From assembly GCF_017312485.1 (NCBI RefSeq), contig NZ_BMBA01000004.1, forward strand, positions 310,001-374,000: 64,000 bases of DNA, written 5' to 3'. This stretch comes from Clostridium zeae. GTDB lineage: Bacteria > Bacillota > Clostridia > Clostridiales > Clostridiaceae. Position 1 is the first letter of the stretch; each line of letters starts with the position of its first letter. Below are positions 9,188 through 16,249 of the stretch, piece after piece. A program made the translations under genes and the position numbers. Under the pieces are notes generated by a model, which was not told the DNA's origin, did not search any database, and saw nothing but the letters and a program-made list of their open reading frames with translations.

Positions 9188-9826
9188 TTGAAGAAGCTTA
9201 TTGCACTAGCCCTGTGCTCTCTAATTTGCCTGTCATTAGCAGGTTGCAAAGCTACAAGTTTAGATAAAACAAAATTAGATGCTAATTCTAGCAACAATGA
9301 CAGTTTAATTAAAGAAGCTGTCTCCAAATACTATCTAACCCAAGACCCAAAAAATAAAGGCGAATTAAAAATCTATAATACAAAATCCTTTAAGGATAAA
9401 TATTTGGTATTAGCAGAAAAATACTCGGGAGATGGACATAGATCTACTGATCTATTTTTATTAGATATGAAACATAATATTGAAGCCTGGACCACTGGAG
9501 TAACGCCTATAAGTATGTGCTTTAGCATAAACAAAACCGAATACGATGGAAGTACAATACTATTTGGAACCTTCAACAACACTAAATGGGATCCAAAAGA
9601 AGATAAGAAAATTCCTGTTCAGCTTAATAAGCTTGATATAAAGTTCTCTGATGGCCAAAGCTTAAAAGAAAATATATCAAATGAAAGCGGATATATAGTT
9701 ATTTCAAATTCCACTTCAAAGGTTGAACAATTTAATCTCTATAATGATAAAAATGAATTACAAAGTAATTTAGATGAAATGAATGAAATTAATGAAACAA
9801 AATTTAATGCTTTCAAAATTAAATAA
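9188..9826 (+). CDS. Predicted lipoprotein of unknown function
   Basis: A 212-aa secreted protein with a type II signal peptide: KKLIALALCSLICLSLAGC, with the lipobox Cys at about residue 20. I chose the TTG at 9188 because the ATG at 9173 overlaps the GGAGG site (9175-9179), which spaces well to this TTG. The mature part is charged and mostly beta/alpha mixed, with no recognised domain. It is a single-gene unit closed by a strong hairpin at 9838-9880. Confidence 0.75.
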   Translation: MKKLIALALCSLICLSLAGCKATSLDKTKLDANSSNNDSLIKEAVSKYYLTQDPKNKGELKIYNTKSFKDKYLVLAEKYSGDGHRSTDLFLLDMKHNIEAWTTGVTPISMCFSINKTEYDGSTILFGTFNNTKWDPKEDKKIPVQLNKLDIKFSDGQSLKENISNESGYIVISNSTSKVEQFNLYNDKNELQSNLDEMNEINETKFNAFKIK

Positions 9827-9837
9827 CATACAAACAA

Positions 9838-9880
9838 GGAGCATACATAGATTTGTGTAAATCAAATGTGTGTATGCTCC
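9838..9880. terminator. Bidirectional terminator hairpin
   Basis: GGAGCATACA (9838-9847) pairs perfectly with TGTATGCTCC (9871-9880). It lies between the convergent lipoprotein and MGMT-like genes and can serve both. Confidence 0.7.
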
Positions 9881-9914
9881 CAATAACTTTGTTTATTGGT
9901 CTTTAATCTCAATC

Positions 9915-10223
9915 CTAATAGTCCCATTTGTTTTTCTTCATATCAACATGATTCTCATCTTTAAAGGATACACCTTCTTCTAATAGCAGAAATCGTTGTT
10001 CCTGCCACCCAGGTGCTAACCTTCCAGCATGATTTACCACACGATGACACGGGTACCCACCATAAAGTTCTGCTTGGCTAAGGACCTTCCCAACAAGTCG
10101 TGCATTTTTGTCTCTACCAATAAGCCCGGCAATTTGTCCATAGGTAGCTACTTTTCCTTCTGGGATTTCTTCCACAACGGAGAGTATTTCATAAATTAAT
10201 TGTTCATTCATAACCTTTTTCAT
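9915..10223 (-). CDS. MGMT-family protein, small alkyltransferase-like
   Basis: A 102-aa protein equal to the DNA-binding/active-site domain of O6-alkylguanine-DNA alkyltransferases. It has VATYGQIAGLIG (winged helix), NARLVGKVL, and PCHRVVN with the methyl-accepting Cys near residue 59. The N-terminal Ada-like domain is absent. Alkyltransferase-like (ATL) proteins of this size usually replace the Cys with Trp; here it is kept, so real methyl transfer is possible. The minus-strand gene has an AGGTGA site. Confidence 0.85.
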   Translation of the reverse strand: MKKVMNEQLIYEILSVVEEIPEGKVATYGQIAGLIGRDKNARLVGKVLSQAELYGGYPCHRVVNHAGRLAPGWQEQRFLLLEEGVSFKDENHVDMKKNKWDY

Positions 10224-10382
10224 ATATTCACCTGTGTATAAATCCTTACTTGGAGATATTGTTAGATTTTCGCATAATATTTAATGTCCTGTTTTGGTAT
10301 AATACTAGCAAAACATAAACAGCGTGTCACCTCAAATCATTATTTTTATCCATTATTACTCCTTCTAATAAATACTTTTCTT

Positions 10383-10748
10383 TTATCCTCTTCTACTAAT
10401 TTCATCTGTTATTAATGCTTTAGAAATATACATCGCTTTTATTATTTTCTTAAGGCGGGTGTGCTGAGAGGTGCCTTCAGTAACTTTTAGCACTGCTTTT
10501 TCACATTTACTGATAACTGAAGATACTGGTGGTAATGCTTCTATCAATTCTTCTTTTGTATATTTGTCAGTTATTTCCTCATCTGTTATCAATGCTTTTG
10601 AAATATATAGCGCTTTTATCCTATTCTTAAGTAGTGAGTGTTGTGAAGTACCCTCTGCAAATTTGGGCTGCATTTTTTCACAGTTACTAATAGTCGAAAC
10701 TATAACTTGTAGTGCCTCTTTCAATTCTTCTCTTGTATACTTTTCCAT
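10383..10748 (-). CDS. Small internally duplicated protein of unknown function
   Basis: A 121-aa protein made of two ~58-residue repeats. Unit 1 has YTREELKEAL, CEKMQPKF, EGTSQHSLLKNRIKALYISK; unit 2 has YTKEELIEAL, CEKAVLKV, EGTSQHTRLKKIIKAMYISK. Both end in ALITDE. The units are helical and charged. I chose the ATG at 10748 because GGAGG lies 9 bases upstream. I recognise no function. The repeat identity is also visible in the DNA, so the duplication is fairly recent. Confidence 0.7.
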   Translation of the reverse strand: MEKYTREELKEALQVIVSTISNCEKMQPKFAEGTSQHSLLKNRIKALYISKALITDEEITDKYTKEELIEALPPVSSVISKCEKAVLKVTEGTSQHTRLKKIIKAMYISKALITDEISRRG

Positions 10749-10810
10749 ATAACTTAACCTCCAAAAATCTAATCTCACTTCTATTTAAAAATATATGTTT
10801 TCATTATGCC

Positions 10811-11344
10811 TTAACCATACATCATCAACCAACAATCCTTTAGTTCTCCCTCGTGTAATTCGTGTTTTGGAAGCAATTTTATTTTTATAAATCCACTTTT
10901 TTCATAGCATTTAATTGCTCTTTCGTTCCAAGATTGTGGGTCTAATAATATTTTCTGAACTCTTTTTTCAGATGTTAAATAATTTGTAATTAGTTCCATT
11001 AGCATTTTCCCTATGCCTTGTCCCCAATAATTAGTTTCTCCGATAAATTGGTCTGTGCCATAAATCTCGCCTTTAAGATTTTCAAATCCATACTCATAGC
11101 ACTCTTCTTCGCTAATAGCGTAAAATTGTATATAACCTATCGGTATTTCAAAATATTCAATTATACATCTTGTTTTATTACTACCATTATAAAATTTTGT
11201 TTCTATCATACTCTCATTATATATATTGTTTCTTCCACCATAATATTTGAGAACTCAACTATCAGAAAGCCATTTTACCAATAAGGGTTTGTCTGCATAT
11301 TCCAAACTACGAATAAGCAAATTACCTTTTTTACAAAATATCAT
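10811..11344 (-). pseudogene. AAC(6')-like GNAT acetyltransferase with one in-frame TGA
   Basis: From the ATG at 11344 (GAAGGAG upstream) the frame reads LLIRSLEYADKPLLVKWL, meets TGA at 11255-11257 (codon 30), and continues without break to 10811: VLKYYGGRNN, then IGYIQFY, YGTDQFIGETNYWGQGIG (acetyl-CoA loop) and SWNERAIKCYEKSGF. The full 177 codons match aminoglycoside 6'-N-acetyltransferase-like GNATs. Restarting at the ATG at 11209 would give 132 residues without the first strands. It is most likely inactive; the rest of the frame shows no other damage, so the stop is recent. Confidence 0.75.
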
Positions 11345-11530
11345 TAATTTTCTCCTTCCAATCCTTATGCTACATAGAACAAGCGACAATATCCTTTTCT
11401 TAAATTATAAATCAATATTGACTATAATTCTAATTCCATTATTTCGTTGCTCATTGAAAATTCCTCTCACTCATAGAAAGTTACTGTTCTATGGCTTGTC
11501 CAAACAAGTAATTCATCATTTTGCGTTCTA

Positions 11531-11986
11531 CTAAATGGCAATATATAAATAGCAATGTGCTTTTCCATCTTTCGTATATTTACTAGGAACGGAACTTTCA
11601 TAATCCTTGGTAAAGGTTCTTTTTATTTCACCTGATTTTTGCTCAGCCCATACTTTTTCCCAAGCTTTTCTTGCACATACACCTATATCTCCGTTTTCGT
11701 CTTTTTCAACATATTTTTTGTATAATCCTTTACTTACTGCTAATTCTATATCTTGAAAGAAGTCAACTGATACAGCCATTATGCTAAGGTCATAATCTCC
11801 ACTCTCATCACTAGAATAGTTACTATATCTTGAAACAGGAGAAATACCTTGTTGAAATGTATGCTCACTATCAAAAAGAATAGGAAGTTTTCCACTTGAA
11901 ATATCATCCCAAATTTCATCAATTTTTTTCATTCCTTCTTCAGAATTATTGGTTCTTATTGTTACTTCTTTTAATTTATAAGCCAT
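11531..11986 (-). CDS. GyrI-like effector-binding domain protein
   Basis: A 151-aa protein beginning MAYKLKEVTIRTNNSEEG. The pattern of DYDLSIMAVSVDFFQ, YKKYVEKDENG and KDYESSVPSKY near the C-terminus resembles stand-alone GyrI/AraC-effector-type domains that databases often label AraC family although no helix-turn-helix is present. I use the ATG at 11986 because the longer GTG start lies inside AGGTGAG. It may bind a small molecule. The ~185 bases between it and the acetyltransferase hold no gene that I recognise. Confidence 0.6.
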   Translation of the reverse strand: MAYKLKEVTIRTNNSEEGMKKIDEIWDDISSGKLPILFDSEHTFQQGISPVSRYSNYSSDESGDYDLSIMAVSVDFFQDIELAVSKGLYKKYVEKDENGDIGVCARKAWEKVWAEQKSGEIKRTFTKDYESSVPSKYTKDGKAHCYLYIAI

Positions 11987-12036
11987 AATTTCACTCACCT
12001 TTCTTATAAAAATAATTATCTATTCAATCTCTCATT

Positions 12037-12076
12037 CAAATTACTATTTATACTACTAAACCTTAAATTAGGATTT
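12037..12076 (-). repeat. Cassette-junction repeat
   Basis: CAAATTACTATTTAT then, after 11 bases, TTAAATTAGGATTT on the plus strand. It lies between the stop of the methyltransferase gene and the start of the effector-binding gene. This is one of the best matches to the ~39-bp element found at many gene junctions here. Confidence 0.7.
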
Positions 12077-12115
12077 GACAACTTCCCGTTTTGCTCATAA
12101 TGAACGAAGCTCACA

Positions 12116-12886
12116 TTACAATTTCCTTGCCTTAATGCAAAAAGAAATCGGAAGCATCTTTGCCTTTTTAGTTTTGTCGCTAACATCTCGAACTGCTTCC
12201 ATTGTTTCATTATCAGATTGCTCAACCATTTGTTCAACAACAAATCCTGCTTTTGCTAAAGCGTTGATATATGTTGATATTTTTCGATTACATAATATTA
12301 TTTCACTTCCATCAACTGGCATAGTAAAATATGATTCATCAAAATAGCTTTTACTAAAAATCAAGGTGTCATTTTCTATAACATCTTTGCGTTGGTTACA
12401 TGACCAAGCCACGCAGTAATTCAACGTATGATGCCAACTGAATATAAATATACCGTCTTTTTTCAGATAAGATGCTATCTTATTGAATATACCTTGTAGA
12501 TTTGTGGTCCAACCGATCCCGTATATGGAATAAACGAAGTCAAAATAATTTGTTGGGATATCCATATCTGCTTCCATAGGTGAGCAAATAAATTTTGCTG
12601 TATACCCATGCTCTTTCAAGTAAGCATCAGCATTTTCTATTTGCTTATGGGAAATGTCTATTCCCCACAATTCAGAGGCATTTTTATCAGCGTGATATTT
12701 TAAAGAGTGACCACTGCCACAACATATTTCCAACAACTTTTTACCTGAAACATCTCCAAACAAATGTAAGTCATCTTCTGTCACAAATTTAACTCCGTAT
12801 TCTGGTAGTGCTGTGGTACCAAACCATAAATCTGCATTTGAGTCCCAATATGTCTTATTGGTTTTTAATATTTCATCCCTGTCCAT
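12116..12886 (-). CDS. Class I SAM-dependent methyltransferase
   Basis: A 256-aa Rossmann-fold methyltransferase. Motif I is KKLLEICCGSGHSLKY (about residue 48), the acidic ribose-binding strand is LWGIDIS, and FDFVYSIYGIGW carries motif IV. The C-terminal third (DGSEIILCNRKISTYINAL) resembles UbiE/Coq5-like small-molecule enzymes. It has a GGAG site at proper distance. The substrate is unknown. It is flanked on both sides by copies of the junction repeat. Confidence 0.85.
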   Translation of the reverse strand: MDRDEILKTNKTYWDSNADLWFGTTALPEYGVKFVTEDDLHLFGDVSGKKLLEICCGSGHSLKYHADKNASELWGIDISHKQIENADAYLKEHGYTAKFICSPMEADMDIPTNYFDFVYSIYGIGWTTNLQGIFNKIASYLKKDGIFIFSWHHTLNYCVAWSCNQRKDVIENDTLIFSKSYFDESYFTMPVDGSEIILCNRKISTYINALAKAGFVVEQMVEQSDNETMEAVRDVSDKTKKAKMLPISFCIKARKL

Positions 12887-12938
12887 AAAATGTACTCCTT
12901 CCTATGATATTAATTATTTTCAGATTTCAAGTGCCTCA

Positions 12939-12978
12939 CAAATTATAATTTATAATACTTAAATTTAAATTGGAATTT
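12939..12978 (-). repeat. Cassette-junction repeat
   Basis: CAAATTATAATTTAT followed by TTTAAATTGGAATTT, ending three bases before the stop codon of the carbamoyltransferase-like gene. Same orientation as the other copies. Confidence 0.7.
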
Positions 12979-12980
12979 AT

Positions 12981-13811
12981 TTAGCTTAACATACTATATA
13001 TTATTATTGCTTGTTGTATCTCTAGTAAATATTTTTTGAAAGAATATCCAACAAAATACTTACTTTCTATTACATCCTTAGAAACTTCTTCTCCTCTATA
13101 AAAAGGAGGACAAGGATTTAATATTGCATTTTTATTTGCATTCTCCATTATTTCTAATGTAACTTGGTGTTCAGAGAAATCTTTTAATATGTTAGCGCCT
13201 AACGAATCCGTGCAAATAATATCTTTACCAACAATAGCACTTTTTAAGTCAATTATATGATTAACACCAGGTATTTTATATCCACTTGGACTACTTTGTG
13301 TTAATGAAAAATCCATTAGTTCAGATGCTTCTTTCCATGCTAATCCAATATTTCCGCTTGCACCTACAAATAGATAATTTTCTTTGGTAAGGTCCCTCCT
13401 TATTTTGGATAAACCATACATATCAGCTAACATCTCACAAGGATGATTTATATCTGTCATAGCATTGATTACTGGAAAATCAGCATACCTTATTATTTCA
13501 TCAATAACAGAAATATCTTTGTAGCGTATAATTAAACCATCAGTCCAATTATTTAAATATCCTATGACATCTTCAATTTTTTCTTTCTTATCCAATGCTG
13601 AAGGTGGAAATAATATAGTTTGCCCCCCCAATAAATATATTCCTTTTTCAAACGTAATTCTTGTTCTAATGCTTGAATCTGGAAAGAACATAACTATTGT
13701 CTTACCTTTTAAAAAGTCCTTATACTTTCCGCTTTGTAATTCATCAGCAATATGGAATATTCTTTGAACATCATCTCTACTATATTCTCTTAGCCTAACT
13801 AAACTCTTCAT
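12981..13811 (-). CDS. Ornithine/aspartate carbamoyltransferase-family protein
   Basis: A 276-aa protein of the carbamoyltransferase fold. The carbamoyl-phosphate loop is SSIRTR (46-51), HPCEMLADM lies at 123-131 (family HPxQxLxD), and NPCPPFYRG near residue 240 stands where ornithine enzymes have HCLPxxR. It is 40-60 residues shorter than usual. No arginine or pyrimidine gene is nearby, so it may act in a different pathway (a YgeW-like or specialised transcarbamylase) rather than in arginine synthesis. GGAGGTGAT precedes the ATG. It lies inside the repeat-bounded array. Confidence 0.75.
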   Translation of the reverse strand: MKSLVRLREYSRDDVQRIFHIADELQSGKYKDFLKGKTIVMFFPDSSIRTRITFEKGIYLLGGQTILFPPSALDKKEKIEDVIGYLNNWTDGLIIRYKDISVIDEIIRYADFPVINAMTDINHPCEMLADMYGLSKIRRDLTKENYLFVGASGNIGLAWKEASELMDFSLTQSSPSGYKIPGVNHIIDLKSAIVGKDIICTDSLGANILKDFSEHQVTLEIMENANKNAILNPCPPFYRGEEVSKDVIESKYFVGYSFKKYLLEIQQAIIIYSMLS

Positions 13812-13835
13812 AAGTTATCACCTCCAAATCATCTA

Positions 13836-13850
13836 CAAATTACTATTTGT
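13836..13850 (-). repeat. Half junction repeat
   Basis: CAAATTACTATTTGT matches the left half of the junction element. A degraded right half (CCTAATTTATAT) follows at about 13874. It lies between the carbamoyltransferase-like and NTPase genes. Confidence 0.5.
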
Positions 13851-13875
13851 CTGCTTTGTGTTATTCTTATAATGC

Positions 13876-14415
13876 CTAATTTATATATTTAGTTTTTTCA
13901 TTACTACATTGATTTAATAACTTTTTCATTTCTCTTCTTGTATGAATAACCCAAAACGGTTTATCGGGATACTTGTTATGTAAATCCGTTATAACATGTC
14001 TACGTGTTTTGGAGAAACTCCATAAACCCTTACAAAAACGCAAAAATGCCTTATCAAATTTTTCTTCAAGATATTCGGGTGTGTCAGAGCGCTTTTTACC
14101 GTTTCTTAATAATACACTGGCCAAACATATAAAACGATTTATATCAAGAAATATGACTAAGTCCGCCGCTTTAAATCTTAGCTCCATTGTGTTAGTATGA
14201 TTACCATCTATTATCCATCTTTCCTTTGATGTAAGCTCCATTACTTTCTTAATCCATTCTTCTTTCGTTGGTTGTTCCCAATTAGGAAGCCAATACTCAA
14301 CATCAAGATGAATGAGTGGTAAACCTGCAATAACAGACAATTTTTTAGATAAAAAGCTTTTCCCGCTACCATTATTGCCAACAATGATGATGCGATTGTA
14401 TTTATACGTATCCAA
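13876..14415 (-). CDS. P-loop kinase-like NTPase (FlaR/adenylate kinase-like)
   Basis: A 179-aa P-loop protein: RIIIVGNNGSGKSFLSKKLS near the N-terminus is the Walker A loop, HLDVEYW follows, then WIIDGNH and DLVIFLDINR in the Walker B/lid part. This pattern is shared with small kinase-like proteins often annotated as topology modulation protein FlaR. The TTG at 14415 sits 8 bases from AGGAAG, while the GTG three codons earlier overlaps that site. Cytosolic; substrate unknown. Confidence 0.75.
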   Translation of the reverse strand: MDTYKYNRIIIVGNNGSGKSFLSKKLSVIAGLPLIHLDVEYWLPNWEQPTKEEWIKKVMELTSKERWIIDGNHTNTMELRFKAADLVIFLDINRFICLASVLLRNGKKRSDTPEYLEEKFDKAFLRFCKGLWSFSKTRRHVITDLHNKYPDKPFWVIHTRREMKKLLNQCSNEKTKYIN

Positions 14416-14467
14416 TAATATCACTTCCTAGAAAGCAAATAATCAAAAATTCAAATTATTAATTATC

Positions 14468-14536
14468 TTAATATAATCTTAAAACCTTCATAACTTCTTT
14501 GCAAAGTTTTTCCAATATTTGTTCCATATTCTCCAT
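14468..14536 (-). pseudogene. Truncated duplicate of the cytidine deaminase gene start
   Basis: The minus strand encodes MENMEQILEKLCKEVMKV then four more residues and a stop. It matches the start of the complete deaminase gene at 20607 (MEQIWEKLYKEAMNV). DNA similarity continues upstream through the ribosome binding site and into the half repeat at 14567-14582, as in the full copy (20608-20662). The similarity ends abruptly after about 18 codons. Confidence 0.75.
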
Positions 14537-14566
14537 CTTCATTTCTCACGTTTTACCTGTTCTGAT

Positions 14567-14582
14567 TTAAAAATTGGAATTT
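14567..14582 (-). repeat. Half junction repeat beside the deaminase remnant
   Basis: TTAAAAATTGGAATTT matches the right half of the junction element. It lies between the HD-domain gene and the truncated deaminase start. Confidence 0.5.
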
Positions 14583-14601
14583 GTTGCACTCCACATTATA
14601 C

Positions 14602-15135
14602 TTATAACGTTCTCAAAATACCAAATTCATTTAGCAAATTCTGAAACCTACATTTTTCATGTTCCATCACAGGAAAAAGAGGATTATATAAACAATGTTG
14701 CAAAACATCTGCATCTTTTAATACCTCATCAAATGCAGAATGAATAGTTGCCTTTGAACTGTGGTTACGAATAGCCGAACATATCAAATCTGTTTCATTA
14801 TCAGTTGTCAGTGACAACTCCTCAAGAATTTGACGTGCCAAAACTGCACCGTGTTCAGCATGATTTTCAGTATTCATGGTCTTATATGAATGTAAATCAT
14901 GTAACATACCAACCATGGTTGCCAACTCAACATCTTGATTTCTTTTGAGAGCAATCATTGCACATGCCTGAGAAACTCCATATAAATGGAGGTAACCACA
15001 TCTTCTTTCTTCAGTGTCTCTCATATTTATTAGAATTTCATCAATATATTTTCGAAGTTTTTCAATGCGATTACCCATATCTTCAGTACGTCCATTATGT
15101 AAATACTTTTGAATTTTTTCAATATGGTTTTCCAT
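14602..15135 (-). CDS. HD-domain phosphohydrolase-like protein
   Basis: A 177-aa protein with H near residue 47, GMLHDLHSYKT (the HD pair, about 76), NHAEHGA and AIRNHSSK, and KDADVLQHCLYNP, which together make the metal-binding set of HD hydrolases. The N-terminus carries a weak internal repeat (NHIEKIQKYL and NRIEKLRKYI). Family members cleave nucleotides or other phosphoesters; the substrate is unknown. It has an AGGTGAAG site and a complete junction repeat downstream of the next gene. Confidence 0.75.
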   Translation of the reverse strand: MENHIEKIQKYLHNGRTEDMGNRIEKLRKYIDEILINMRDTEERRCGYLHLYGVSQACAMIALKRNQDVELATMVGMLHDLHSYKTMNTENHAEHGAVLARQILEELSLTTDNETDLICSAIRNHSSKATIHSAFDEVLKDADVLQHCLYNPLFPVMEHEKCRFQNLLNEFGILRTL

Positions 15136-15195
15136 ATCTTCACCTACCCATTTTATAATAATCTTCAGTTCGCATTTGTTAAACGAATCACTTAT

Positions 15196-15234
15196 AAACT
15201 AATATTTATATTACTCAATATTAAATTGAAATTT
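15196..15234 (-). repeat. Cassette-junction repeat
   Basis: AAACTAATATTTAT, spacer, TTAAATTGAAATTT. It lies between the first DUF3781 gene and the HD gene. Confidence 0.6.
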
Positions 15235-15257
15235 ATCTATTTTTGAGTTTATATAAT

Positions 15258-15509
15258 TTACTTCTTTATCTTATGTGCCGTAATAATTGTATAACTGTAA
15301 GCATTTACCGTTACTTCACAATCATCTATATCTACATACCAGTTTTTGCCCCTTCTGATTATCAAAGCATCTGGATGTTGAATTTTATTTTTACACCATC
15401 TAATAACATCATCCACGTCTAAGGAAAGATTTCTCTTAATTCTAACAACTCCTAAATCAGTTGTATGTAGCTTACCTAAGTTTAAAACAAGCTCACTTCC
15501 ATCATCCAT
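15258..15509 (-). CDS. DUF3781-family protein, copy 1
   Basis: An 83-aa protein ~80% identical to the one at 19179-19430, with KLHTTDLGVVRIKRN, DVIRWCKNKI, IIRRGKNWYVDIDDCE and NAYSYTIITAHK. This matches DUF3781 as I recall it, a small cytosolic family of unknown function. I start at the ATG 15509 by alignment with copy 2, where AGGAGG precedes the same Met. Here the site is changed to CAGGTTGA, so translation may be weaker. Junction repeats bound it on both sides. Confidence 0.7.
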   Translation of the reverse strand: MDDGSELVLNLGKLHTTDLGVVRIKRNLSLDVDDVIRWCKNKIQHPDALIIRRGKNWYVDIDDCEVTVNAYSYTIITAHKIKK

Positions 15510-15533
15510 TTTTGTCAACCTGTATCAACCTTT

Positions 15534-15574
15534 CAAATTTATCATTTATATTAATAAACATTAAATTGGGACTT
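15534..15574 (-). repeat. Cassette-junction repeat
   Basis: CAAATTTATCATTTATATT then TTAAATTGGGACTT. It lies between the broken methyltransferase gene and the first DUF3781 gene. Its spacer (AATAAACA) matches the copy at 19117-19153, which borders the second DUF3781 gene. Confidence 0.65.
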
Positions 15575-15607
15575 ACTGATTAAGTCCACTCTTTAAGTAA
15601 TGTGTTA

Positions 15608-16184
15608 TTATATTTTCTTAACAATCCAGAACATTCTATTAAACTGTTCATATTCTGGATAATAGATTTCTTCATATTGTTTTATATGAAATTTTCTTTC
15701 AAAGAACTTTACCCATTGATCTGTTGATAAATATAGATTTAGCTTTACCACTTCCTTTTAAGAACCTTTCCACTTCGCTAATTAGAACTTCTGCATCATC
15801 AGGATACAAATTATCAATAATATTAGATAAAATCACAGCATCTACATCTAGGTTATCCATTTTCTTCAGCTTATCGATTCCACCTTGTATAAAATGAAAT
15901 TCCCCTTGCGTCATTTGCTGTACTCTATTTTCTGCAACCTCAATACCTTTTTCTGATAAATCAATTCCAATATCATATTTTGTTCCATTAGCAGCACATA
16001 AAAATAGCATAGTACCATTTCCACATCGAAAATCAAGAATTTTTTCTGTGCCATTACAAATCTACTTGATTCCTTTATCAAGGGTTTCATTTCCGGAGGT
16101 TGACTCTATAGGTGCATTAGTTACTTCTTTTGAAAAAATATTATTCCATTGATTTATACAGTTATCGTACTTACTATTCATCAT
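15608..16184 (-). pseudogene. SAM-dependent methyltransferase, broken by TAG and a frameshift
   Basis: From the ATG at 16184 (AAGGAG upstream) the frame reads CINQWNNIFSKEVTNAPIE, meets TAG at 16062-16064 (codon 41), then continues through motif I ILDFRCGNGTMLFLCA and DIGIDLSEKGIEVAENR. A frame change near 15745 moves the reading into QWVKFFERKFHIKQYEE and RMFWIVKKI to a stop at 15608. Two separate lesions make it a clear pseudogene. The consensus motif I Gly is Arg here. Confidence 0.8.
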
Positions 16185-16249
16185 TATCTCCTTTTTCCTG
16201 GATAATGTAATATATTGTAACTAAAGAAACTCTATCTTCGTTTTTTTCC

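Noticed and set aside
12016-12243. 75-codon minus frame across a junction repeat
   Set aside because: It lies mostly in another frame of the methyltransferase gene and runs through the repeat; no start signals.
15258-15518. Start of the first DUF3781 gene at 15518
   Set aside because: The TTG lies within the altered ribosome binding site; alignment with the second copy places the start at 15509.
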